Assembly: GCA_039704465.1 (NCBI GenBank)
Contig: JASFAU010000019.1
Coordinates: 186,001 to 250,000, forward strand
Direction of reading: 5' to 3'
Length of the DNA stretch: 64,000 bases
Source of the DNA: Plasmodiophora brassicae
Taxonomy: Eukaryota > Endomyxa > Phytomyxea > Plasmodiophorida > Plasmodiophoridae
Numbering within the stretch: position 1 is the stretch's first letter; every line of letters starts with the position of its first letter. Shown here in pieces: positions 11,094 through 20,521 of this stretch. The notes below the pieces were generated by a model. That model made no database searches and was not told the DNA's origin. It saw only the letters and a program-made list of their open reading frames with translations. Position numbers and translations under genes: made by a program.

Positions 11094-14000
11094 ATGGCAT
11101 CGGAGACGACGTCCAGCACGGACGAGCATATTGGTGTCAAGGACGCGGATGTCAGCATCCTGCCACGGGTCGCGAAGTTGGACTCCACATCCATCTTGAA
11201 GTTGAAAGAGCAGTACGATCGATATTGTGCAGTGGTGATCGACCGTGAGGGCAACCGTCCGGAAGCCGCGAGAATCAAGCCTCAAGCGATACGATTCTGC
11301 TTTACCACGCCGCAGCTGACCTGCATCGCGTTGAATCACCTGTTCCTGACCAATGTCGACCTGCTGACAGATGACGACCTGGAAGGATGGATCGAAGCGC
11401 AGATCAAAAAGCTTCCAGCGAGTCATGGCCTGACGACCCAAGACATTGAGGCCAAAATCGCGAGTGAGCTGTCGATGGACACCAGCCTCCCGACTCTGAG
11501 GGATCAAGTTCAGTCGATCCTGGACCGCATGACTGAAATCCAGTGGAGACGAGGCTGGCAGCACATGCGCGAAACAGTCGGTGGGCGTAGAGCCCTTGGC
11601 CGTTTGCTGGTTGATACGCTTCAACCATGGAGGCTACGTGACTTCACAAGGCAATGGGTCAAGGAGGACAAGTCCAAGCGCGAAGGGGACCTGAAGGCGA
11701 TTATGAAGCAGGTGCAGGAGTGGATCATGCACAAGGTCGCTGTCAACGGTTCAGCCCAGATTGGTGGCGTATCCAAGAAGACCTGCGCCGAGCTTCGTCT
11801 GAACGACCGCAGCCACAAGTATCAGGTGGCGATCACGTCGGGGGGACGACGCGTTCGGGAACATCGTCCTCCTCCTCTGAATCGGCCGACCCGTCCGAAG
11901 CCCGCTCATCTGCGTGAGCAGCAGACACCTGCTACGAAGGTCAAGTCGCCTGGAGAACCAACGGTACAGTTCATACCCCCTAGCGTGTCGACGGCCGAGA
12001 ATGAGACAACGTCAAGCACGAAGCGGACACGCGACACTGCAGCTGAACGTAAAGGCGCCAAGATCACGTGTTGGAACTGTGCGGGGCCGCACAGTTTAAA
12101 GGAGTGTCCGACGAAGCCGTCCAAGGAGAAGTGCTATGAGCTTGTTCGCGCCAACCATCGCCCGATAAAGATCCAGAAGACTAACGGGTACGCTGAGACT
12201 GTCGATGATCTACAACGCGTAGTGCTGGAAGGCATACGTGTTCCGTACGAGTTGGATTCCGGCTGCCGCAGAGGCAACATCATGCCTGGCCATATCGCTG
12301 TCCAGTTGAAAGAAGCCACGTTCCGTGACGTTCAGCAACGAGACGTCACCTCAGCAGAAGGCAAAGTTATCGGAACCATAACGCGCACGGTGCAAGTTCC
12401 AATCACGATCCTGGAGACCGAAGTTGGCAATTTGACGCTGTATCATGTGACCTACTACGTTTGCGACGAGATTCCTGTGATCCTGTTCGGTGACAATCTG
12501 CTAACGACTCTCGGCATCAATCCGCGTCAGCGACTCGAGAACATCATCGCGTCAGGATGCACCGAGATGGATACGCTCTCAGGATGTGCCGCAGTCGATG
12601 TCGATTGTATCGAGACCGTGAGGCGAATTGCCGCGAGAATGGCAACGTTGCGAGGAGATCACTACCCAGTACCAGAGTCGGACTCTATGGAACCGTCGTC
12701 AAGTGAAGTTGACTTGGGACCGATCAATGCTCACGAGATCGAAACTTCTTGTAACCGGATGGTACACCAAGCACGTCTCAATGGCATGTCTCGTCAAGGA
12801 GTTGCTAAGCTACGATTGATCTTGCGACGACATCTGAACGAATTCCGCACGCGTCTGGGTCAAGACAAGCCTGTCGATGTCGAACCGATGGTAACACAAC
12901 TCAAGCAGGACGCTACTCCGTACCGATGCAAGCCTCGGTTCTACAATCCTAAGCAGAAGGAGTTCCTAGACGACATGATCAGTATGCTGAAGGAGAACGG
13001 TCTTGTCTACATGAACATGAACTCGCGATGGGCAAGTCCAGTCCTAGTCGTCAAGAAACCGAAAGGCGATGGCTATCGTCTATGTGTCGATCTTCGTCAA
13101 GTGAACGCACGGTGTGTTCCCACAGCATGGCCGATGCCGAATGTTGAGGCTGTTACGCGCAAGCTCTCCGGCATGACTTGTTTCTTCACGATTGATGCTT
13201 TCAAGGGCTTCTGGTTGATGCCTTTGGCTAAGGAGTGTCAGGAAATCTTCAGCTTCATGACGGACGACGCTGTATTCACGCCTACGAGGAGCATTCAAGG
13301 GGGAATGAATTCGGCGGTTCAGTTCCACGTCCGAATGGCTGCTATCTTCGACGACATGAAGGAGAATTTGTTCATCTGGATTGACGACATACTCGGATTC
13401 GCGAGGTCGGAGGAAGACCTTCTTCATCAATTGACACGAGTGTTGGAGCGGTGTCGCGAGCGCAACCTGAAGCTGAACCCGAACAAGTGCACGTTGTTCG
13501 CTCGCAAGTTGAAGTGGTGCGGCAGGATATACTCGCGAGAAGGAGTTCGGCATGATCCAGAACGCATCGAGGCGCTGACCAGCATGCCACGCCCGAAGAC
13601 CGCTAAGGACCTGCAGCAGTTTCTGTGGGCGGCCAACTGGATGCGTACCCACGTACCCGGCTACGCAAGTATAGTACGACCGCTGCAAGAGCTGCTTGAT
13701 ATTGCCAACGAGGAGCTCAAGCGCATTCGATCATCATCGCCATCATGTGTCTCGCTGGACGCACTGGGCTGGTCCGATCAGCACAGCAAGTCATTCGAGG
13801 ACGTGCGCTTCGCTTTGATTCAACACGTTCAGCTGGCATTTCCGAAGGAGGATCATCAGACCTGTCTGTTCACGGACGCCAGTGATGCAGCATGGTCGGC
13901 GGTGGTTACGCAGATCCCGATGGAGGACGTCAACCTGCCTGTATGCGAACAACGACATGAACCTCTCGCGTTCTACGGCAAGCGCTTCTCAGGTGCAGAG

Positions 14001-16416
14001 GTCAGATGGCCTACGATCGACAAGGAGGCAGCCGCGATCATCAACGCTACGCAGCGCGGTGATTTCCTACTGCAGACATCCCGGGAGTTCCTGCTATACT
14101 GCGATCATCGCAATCTGACGTTCATCTTCGACCGGAACTCGGAGATCAAGAAGCATACGGCGCAGAAGCTAGAGCGATGGGCATTGCATCTACAAGGCTT
14201 CAGCTACAAGATGAAGGAGATCGCTGGAACCGACAACGTATGGGCAGACCTCTTGACTCGATGGGGAGCTGGTCGCATCGCACTGTCATGTAGAGCAACG
14301 CGCATCATGCAGATGGACGATTTGCGAGTCACTCCTCGGCAACATCCTGAATTAGCTGGCCGACCGAAAAGGAGATCCGCGATTCGCAACGCTTTCTGTC
14401 ACGAGAGGAGAAGATCGAGGACGGGGTATACTTCGATGAAGCTGATCGTCTGTGGAAGAACGAGAGCAAAGCCGTTCTTATTCCTTGTCATCAAGACTGC
14501 AAGAGTCTACGCCTTCGAATCCTGGTCATTGGCCATTGCGCAAGCGCTGGTCATCGTGCGTCGGAAGTAACAAAGCAGATGATCACGGAGCGCTTCTTCT
14601 GGACCAAGATCAATCAGGACATTGAAGCGATGTGTCAGCAATGCCTGCATTGCATCACGACACGCGGTGGTAAGAAAGTTCCTCGGCCGCTCGGTGAAGC
14701 ATTACATGGTCACCAGCCGTTCGACGTACTCACCATGGACTATCTCTATGTGGAGCCTGTCAGGGGCGCGGACCACAAGTACAAGTATATCCTTCTCTTG
14801 AAGGACGACTTCAGTGGTTATGTTCGTCTGATTCCATCAGCTGAAGCGACAAGTCGTGTTGCTGCGGAAGCTCTGAATCAGTGGATTGCCGATTTCGCAA
14901 CGCCCGAGTACCTGGTCACGGACGGTGGTTCACACTTCACTGCAGAAGTCATGGAGGAGCTTACCCGGCTACGAGATGTTCAGCATCACATCACAACGGC
15001 ATATTGTCCGTGGGCTCACCGCACGGTGGAACGCGCGAACCGCACTGTGCTTAACGTCATGCGATGGGCGCTGCCCCAGTGACCTAGCTGGTCAGGAGTA
15101 CCAGCAGGTCAGCAAGGAGTCGTGGGACCGCAAGGTCCCCAGTTCGAGGCACGATCTCCCCCAAAAATGTCCCGGTGGCCAACAGCCGTAAATGTTGAAG
15201 GGGTGTGTTTACTGATCAGGCAGCCCAAAGTGCCAGAGCCATTAGGGGTTTCGCTTGAGCGTCTGGAAGGTAAAAGAACGGCCCGTAACAAGTGTATGTC
15301 GGCTCCCCGGCATAGGCGGTATGGCGAAAGAGGTACGACAAGAGTGCAGTCGACAAGTCCGAGCGAATCACGTCCCGTTCCGATATCGTCCAAGGCGCGA
15401 TGAACCCAGTACAAAGGTGACGGGCCGGCACGGCCAGGCCGGGTGATGTTGGCGTTCTGCTGCTGAACCTTCGATCCTCGGACTCGAGACCGAGGCGCCT
15501 GCGTGATGAAAAAGCGCGAAAAACAAATAAAACTAAACTGACTAAACTAAACGTCATGCGATCAGTCCTGAACGAGGCCCAGATTAGCACGCACAACTGG
15601 CCGTACTTATGTCCTGTTGTTCAGCATGTCATCAACCACACACCAAGTCGACGACTCAACGGCTACGCGCCATTCACGGTTATCACGGGACGTTCACCGG
15701 AAAGCCCGCTTGACCAGATCTGGGACCCAGTAGAAAGACAGTGTCGACGAGTACCACCGGAGGGATTCGCCAAATACGTGCAGATGTTGCAAGAGACCCT
15801 CGACGAGATCCACAAGGCCTTCGATGAAGCGAAGGCACAGCGACATGCTGCCAATGTTGAGCAACGACGACGACGACTCAAGAGTAGTCCCTACGAATCG
15901 TTCATCGTTGGCGACTACGTGCTCAATGCCAAGCCGGTACCAGGTCCTGCGCAGAAGCTGATAGCGCAGTGGCGGGGACCGTATCGAGTTGTCAAGCAAA
16001 TCAACGAGCAAGTGTATGAGTTGGAGAACCCCCTATCTGAACGACGCTTCAACGCACACACGCAACGAATTCGACGATATGCAGACGCTGACTTGAACAT
16101 GTCCGTCGATTTGAAGCGCCACCTCCAACACACTGACCAGCATTTGATTGTGGACGATCTATTGGATTGTCGTATCGATCGAGACACGCAAGAACTGCAG
16201 ATCAAGGTATCGTGGTCTGGGTTCGATCTTGAGGAGGCGACGTGGGAACCTGCACATATCATCTATGAGGACGTTCCCGAGTTAGTGCACCAGCTCATAA
16301 GACGTCTGGAAGACAATCATCCACAAGCGGAAGCTCTACGTCGTTTCGCCCCAGCACCAAAGCGAGCGAGTAACGCGCAACGACAGACAAAGCGGAAGCA
16401 GCGACGACGGCATTAG
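11094..16416 (+). pseudogene. gag-pol of copy 2, one frameshift plus a SINE
   Basis: The open frame from 10965 begins inside the LTR, so I take the first ATG after the LTR (11094) as the gag start. Gag and pol are fused in one frame: zinc knuckle CWNCAGPHSLKEC (about 12069-12107), protease DSGC, RT with WIDD (13378-13389), RNase H. A 1-nt loss near 14352 shifts the frame at the start of the integrase. The integrase HHCC and D-D region (14579-15065) is then cut by the SINE at 15066 and resumes at 15550 through the chromodomain (about 16150-16290) to TAG at 16414. Otherwise well preserved, and the best guide to the family's ancestral protein. Confidence 0.93.
15066..15549 (+). mobile_element. 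SINE-like retroposon with tRNA-like head
   Basis: A 484-bp insertion in the copy-2 integrase gene, flanked by a perfect 13-bp duplication AACGTCATGCGAT (15053-15065, 15550-15562). The head holds sequences like Pol III box A (tgacctagctgg, 15080-15091) and box B (gttcgaggc), spaced as in a tRNA. The 3' end is an A-rich aaataaaactaaactgacta tail. Long variable target duplications and an A-rich tail are signatures of target-primed reverse transcription. The 3' part recurs at 41745-41868. Confidence 0.85.
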
Positions 16417-17162
16417 GTATGAATGACAATGCCTGTGCAGTGTTTACGGTTTGTGGTTGTACAGGAGTCAACCGTCAAACACGCTTATTCAGTACCGTCG
16501 GGACCGGAAGGACGACGCAACCGTATCGGTTCTGCACTGGACGATACGAGGATGATCATGATCATGGTCCTCAATAATTGCGGGCCCGGTTCTCAAATCA
16601 TTGGGACCATTGCAACTGGTTTGCATGCAAGTCATGGAATCAGTCAACCTGGTTGTTATGCGATCATGCAACCACGGTTTATGGTGCTCCTCTGAGAGGC
16701 CATCACGCTACTCGATGGGTAGTCACACAGGTGGCCTCATCAATATCGTTGTGTCACGGGACGTTCGGCAGCATCCGTTAAGTCACTCGTCACCGCAGAT
16801 TTGACTCTGGTCAGGGCGTTCTGACTATCGAGATTCTGTTGCGCTGGGGGTCCACGCATCTGTGTCGGCCGCTGAGCTAGGTGAATGATACTTTTCGGGT
16901 GTATATGGACCGGGCTCCACACATCTGGGTCGAGCGCCCCATCGCCGATGTTTTCGTCAGTTCATGTATCTCCATCTCGGCTGGCTGTGGCAAGGGTGTC
17001 CGTAAATGGATTTTCCACCGATTTTTCCCATGGGGTTACAAGGTGGTTTTTAGTGAGTATTGGGTGATTCCGAGTCTCACACTACCCTTCGCCATCTTCC
17101 CTATCTTCGCCGGGCACGAAGATGATGTTGCTGGTTCCGGGCACGAGTTCGGAGAAAGGCAG
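16417..17162 (+). other. Copy 2 3' non-coding region
   Basis: About 750 bp between the stop codon and 3' LTR. Blocks are conserved with copy 3 (37886-38648): gcgctgggggtccac, gccgctgagctaggtgaatga, and tccgtaaatggattttccacc. No coding frame is shared. Possibly packaging or 3' UTR signals. Confidence 0.6.
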
Positions 17163-17352
17163 TGTAGAGCGGGGCTCTATATTTAGCGTCTCGTGCCCGA
17201 CCTCAAGATGCTGCTGTCCTGAGGAGAAGGGTCCTGCTGTCCTGAGGAAAAGGGGGCCTGCACGGATTTAGCTCCACTGTGATGGCATGGCCGACGCCGT
17301 GGATGGGATGGATGATAAAGTGATTGGGGATATTGGCTCGAGACTGACTACA
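17163..17352 (+). repeat. Copy 2 3' LTR
   Basis: 190 bp, 189 identical to the 5' LTR by eye. Confidence 0.93.
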
Positions 17353-17356
17353 ATCG

Positions 17357-17484
17357 CGAACCTTTGGGACGAGCTGTGCGATGATGATGATGATGATGAG
17401 GATTACACCTGGGTGCACCCCGACCTCGTTAAGATGACGGCTCGTCATATAAAGCGCGCCAAGCAAGAGCTGAGGAATCGGTAA
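17357..17484 (+). pseudogene. Exon split by copy 2 (right half)
   Basis: Joining 10771-10840 to the bases after the ATCG duplication gives one continuous frame: ...DSKKFTFI at the left, ANLWDELC followed by six Asp, then a basic tail to TAA at 17482. The left half ends exactly in this frame at the target site. I do not recognise the product. It is either a CACTA accessory protein or a captured gene. Confidence 0.45.
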
Positions 17485-17539
17485 TACAGTTTCACGCTCC
17501 GGCGGTGTGCGATGCGTCGCAATGGATACGGGTTTCGTG

Positions 17540-17955
17540 CTTCGAATGCGCTACGAAATACGGTAGTAGAAGGGCTACAGCTGGGCTACATTAATGTAGC
17601 CGGTCTGTTACCGAACGGCTACATCCAGACTACAAGTGTTGTAGCTAAAATGTGTCCAATCGGCTACATCTCAGATACATTGAATGTAGCGTGTATGCGT
17701 CCGAAAGGCTACATTTGAGCTACATTAATGTAGCATGCACGTGCCCGGGGTGCTACATTTGAGCTACATTCATGTAGCATGTTTGTGGCCGAAAGGCTAC
17801 AAACACGCTACATCGAATGTAGCACAAATGTAGCCAACACGCTACAAACGTGGCACAGGCATGTAGCACCTCTGTTGTCGGGCGGCTACATGAATGTAGC
17901 GCCGATGCACCATTGAAAAATACCAAAATAATGTAGCGCGCATGTAGCGAATCTG
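17540..17955. repeat. Right subterminal repeat array of the CACTA element
   Basis: About 20 occurrences of gctaca or its complement tgtagc in 400 bp, often paired as small hairpins such as gctacattaatgtagc. In CACTA elements such clusters bind the TnpA-type accessory protein; that function here is inferred. Confidence 0.8.
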
Positions 17956-18062
17956 CTGCCTGTGATACCAAGAACAGCATCTAGGAGAGGCAGCCCTAAG
18001 ACCAGGGAGAGTCCGTACGGCATGCGGGAAGGCCGGACGGCATGGAGGAGAAGGATCAGGAG

Positions 18063-18715
18063 TATGGAATTGTTGTAATGAAGGGGTGTTTTTTACAAGC
18101 CTGTTTTTTACATGTAAAATACAATACACTACCCAGGAACCAACTTTACACTGTAAAATACAGGTAACGTCAGGGTTTCCCGATCCGTCCCAGAGCCTTC
18201 GTTGTGCGTGCGCGTCGTCGTCGTCGGGGGCGAGCGGAATCACGAGCCCTGCAACCGCGTGCACTCCCGGCTACGCGCTCGACTATCGGGATGCAACGTC
18301 GAACAAGGAACTGGGATCGCATTCAAGTGCCCAGATGACTCGCCGTACAAAGATACACGAGATGACCCCCTTCACACGTTGAACCGGGTCGCTTGGTTCG
18401 CCTAAGGCTCTTCGTCAAATTTGACGAAGAGCCAGACGTCGTTGATTCCGATGACGAAGACGTAACTCGACTGGAGTTCGCAGGGTTCGTTGGCATTGCC
18501 GAGCCAGGCACACTTCCCGAGGCGATTTCGGACACACATTTGTACCCCGTTGGTGACGAAGAGGTCATCGAATCTGGTCAGGTTGTCAGGACCGTGACCA
18601 ATGAAGGCGTACTGCGAGGGGGCGCAGCCCCCTGCTGTTTTAAACATGTTTTTTACGTGTAAAATACATGTATTTTACACTCAACCAGCCATTCTCTGTT
18701 TTTAACAATTCCATA
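18063..18715. mobile_element. Non-autonomous hAT-like element, 653 bp
   Basis: Perfect 12-bp terminal inverted repeats TATGGAATTGTT / AACAATTCCATA and an 8-bp duplication ATCAGGAG (18055-18062, 18716-18723) inside the copy-1 3' LTR. 8-bp duplications are typical of hAT elements; the TIR start is unusual for hAT, so the superfamily is tentative. It holds tttttacatgtaaaata-type motifs near both ends and a 28-bp perfect palindrome at 18406-18433. The 89-codon frame at 18393-18662 has no known domain. Confidence 0.78.
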
Positions 18716-18766
18716 ATCAGGAGATCTGGGAGCGAGGACACTGAGGTTCTCTATACACGATCTACA

Positions 18767-19414
18767 CTGTGTTGAAAGGACAGTTCTCGGTCTCTGTTGC
18801 TGGCATAGAGCTTCTACTCCAAGGCATTGATGTGGATGCTGCAGAACTTGCTGCAGAGATTGAACCTCTTATATAGGAAGATGGCAGTACTTGCCTCCTG
18901 TGCAGTTCTTTATCTGGAAGCTATGAGTGGTGTGGCCAAGGTGATGGCAGGCATACAGGCTGCTGGCCGCGAATCGGCTCTTGCGCCACCTTGTCTGCCG
19001 TGCAACTGGCTAATACAGTACGTGATCAATGGTCGATTTTGTGTCCTTGGTTGCAAGTCACAAGGAGCAGCTTTCGATCCAGAATTTAGTCCTACAGTTT
19101 GCGCGGGCAGCACAAAGATCTCATTCGCATCTCTGCACAAGAGCCGCCGTTGATGGCATCACTGCAGTCTACGACTCGCAATGCGTTCTCAAAGGCCTGG
19201 TCACCTTGTGGTTCTCGATCTTTTCGCCGAGTTGCTGCAGTCCGCGGCGGGTCTGGCGACCGTGATGCCAACCACTAGTCGGGTCGAGGGTGACTTCTCC
19301 TTAATGTCCTATCGCCGGAATGCCTATTGCGCCGCCATGACAGATTTCGTTCTGGAAGGAATCATGTATGCCGAGCAATACCGCGCACTCCAGGATGTGG
19401 CAAATCGTCTCTAG
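18767..19414 (+). pseudogene. Decayed transposase-like coding sequence
   Basis: Broken frames run left to right: a helical stretch with GIDVDAAELAAEIEPL ending in TAG, then frames to about 19150, then 19181-19414 with PTTSRVEGDFSLMSYRRN. That last motif resembles the C-terminal dimerisation part of hAT-like transposases. Several frame changes lack clear splice sites. Copy 1 ends exactly at its left edge, so it may have inserted into this relic. Confidence 0.4.
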
Positions 19415-19643
19415 GGCCTGCTGCATTAATTGATATTTACACACTAGTTAGATCGATCATAGGGCGTCTATTGGACGGAATTCTGTAGATGTACTAGATG
19501 TACTATTCTAAGCGTCCCAAGATGTACTATTTAAGCTGGAATAGTACGAATAGGGCAATGTCCTACTTTAAAGAGGCCTGACTATGTAGAAGCGCTTCTC
19601 CCGGACCAGATAAGGCTAATTTTGATGACCCTCACTGATATTG
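19415..19643. other. No supported feature
   Basis: AT-richer, with repeated atgtactat motifs (19490-19530) but no gene. Confidence 0.4.
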
Positions 19644-20187
19644 TCAACAACGAGACGGGCGGGCGACAGCGTCTCGAGTATTGGGGAGTAGCTCCAAGTT
19701 GAACCGTATTTCCAAAGCAGCCAGAGCCACTTCCTCGCTGTCAGCCGCGCCATCTGAGTCTTCATCGTCGACACCGCCTATATATGTCGTCGTCGTCATG
19801 GAACTCATTTCAGAGCATGCAGGTCCTCGAACAGCGACGTCCTTGGATCGTTTCGGTTTGCGTACGCGTCGGCGGTTGCTTGCGTTTCGGCTCAGCATCG
19901 ACGGGTTCGCTGACGAACAACATGGTTTTCAGCAATGCCAAGCCATCGGCGATCAACTCGTCGTCCAACCCCAACTTTGGCAGACGCCACTTGAACATCG
20001 AGTTGAGGTACGCGGCAGCGGCGTGATCGTGCCCGCACCCGTGGCCGCCCGAACGAAAAGCAGTACCCGCAGACTACCCACCCGCAGAGCTTTCCAGCAC
20101 CCATACCCGTACCCGCCCGCGGGTAGGTCGGGTAAGCGGCTCGGGTACGGGTATCGGGTACCCGATCTGTCATGCACTTCTACATAG
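19644..20187 (-). pseudogene. Possible transposase fragment, minus strand
   Basis: Frames 19998-19810 and 19898-19644 read as protein-like (KRKQPPTRTQTE; an acidic Asp/Glu run; ALEIRFNLELLPN) but need a frame change to join. No domain is recognised. 20090-20170 is a low-complexity block of cgggtac-type repeats. Confidence 0.25.
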
Positions 20188-20521
20188 GCTCCCCGTTGAG
20201 CATGCATTCGGTCGGCGTTTTCACCAGCATGGCACCGTACATATGAGCTACTGCTATAGTATTGTACTATACTCATACTGATTATAATATGGTGCAACAC
20301 TTGTGAGACAGCTGTCTGGCGCCTCTCCCGTGCTGCTCGAACGGCGTCCACTTGTTCGGCGCATCGCGTTCGCTTTCCTCTATCAGCACGCGAACGAGCT
20401 CCTCTTGAACGACGCGGTCGTTGACGTACTTAAACTGGGCGAATTGCTTGTGGTCGCGATTATCCAGAGGTACCTGACGAATGCCACCAGTCGGTGTCAG
20501 TATGAAACACGACATAGGGCA

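Larger units (their letters stand above)
10841..17352 (+). mobile_element. Ty3/gypsy chromovirus copy 2, full length
   Basis: 6,512 bp. LTRs of 190 bp (10841-11030 and 17163-17352) start TGTAG, end CTACA and differ at one base by eye. A 4-bp duplication ATCG (10837-10840, 17353-17356) flanks it. A purine tract (ggagaaaggcag) precedes the 3' LTR. No tRNA-type primer site ending TGG follows the 5' LTR. It sits inside the CACTA element and contains a SINE-like insertion. Confidence 0.95.
7422..17964 (-). mobile_element. CACTA/EnSpm-type DNA transposon hosting copy 2
   Basis: Termini are perfect 11-bp inverted repeats, CACAGGCAGCA and TGCTGCCTGTG, flanked by a 3-bp duplication ATA (7419-7421, 17965-17967). 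Both ends carry dense subterminal repeats built on ggctaca/tgtagc. An internal minus-strand coding remnant carries a DUF4218-like segment typical of Tnp2 transposases. Terminal CACAG, 3-bp duplication and subterminal repeats are the hallmarks of CACTA elements. Without copy 2 the element is about 4.0 kb, shorter than typical autonomous members, so the transposase is probably internally deleted. An alternative reading (10-bp TIR, 5-bp GATAC duplication) fits the bases but not the superfamily. Confidence 0.82.
83..18766 (+). mobile_element. Ty3/gypsy chromovirus copy 1, heavily nested
   Basis: This is an LTR retrotransposon with gag, protease, reverse transcriptase, RNase H, integrase and chromodomain in Ty3 order. 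Its own sequence is interrupted by two solo LTRs (3417-3600, 4358-4552), a TRIM (6384-7319), a CACTA element (7422-17964) and a 653-bp element (18063-18715). The 5' LTR lacks its first 25 bases. The 3' LTR is intact but in three pieces that sum to 184 bp. A purine-rich tract (ttcggaaaagggcag, 7361-7375) precedes the 3' LTR. It is the oldest element in the stack because everything else sits inside it, and its coding region carries nonsense codons and a frameshift. Confidence 0.93.
7376..18766 (+). repeat. 3' LTR of copy 1, in three segments
   Basis: Segments are 7376-7422, 17968-18062 and 18724-18766; boundaries shift by a few bases with target-site assignment. They add up to a 184-bp LTR starting TGTAG and ending CTACA. 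The first gap is the CACTA element, the second the 653-bp element. Confidence 0.88.

Noticed and set aside
15066..15170. Stand-alone tRNA gene
   Set aside because: Box A and B-like motifs are there but the acceptor and anticodon stems do not pair well, and it is the head of a retroposon with target duplications.
20095..20170. Telomere-like gggta repeats
   Set aside because: Irregular cgggtac units in both orientations, too short and not a regular telomeric repeat.
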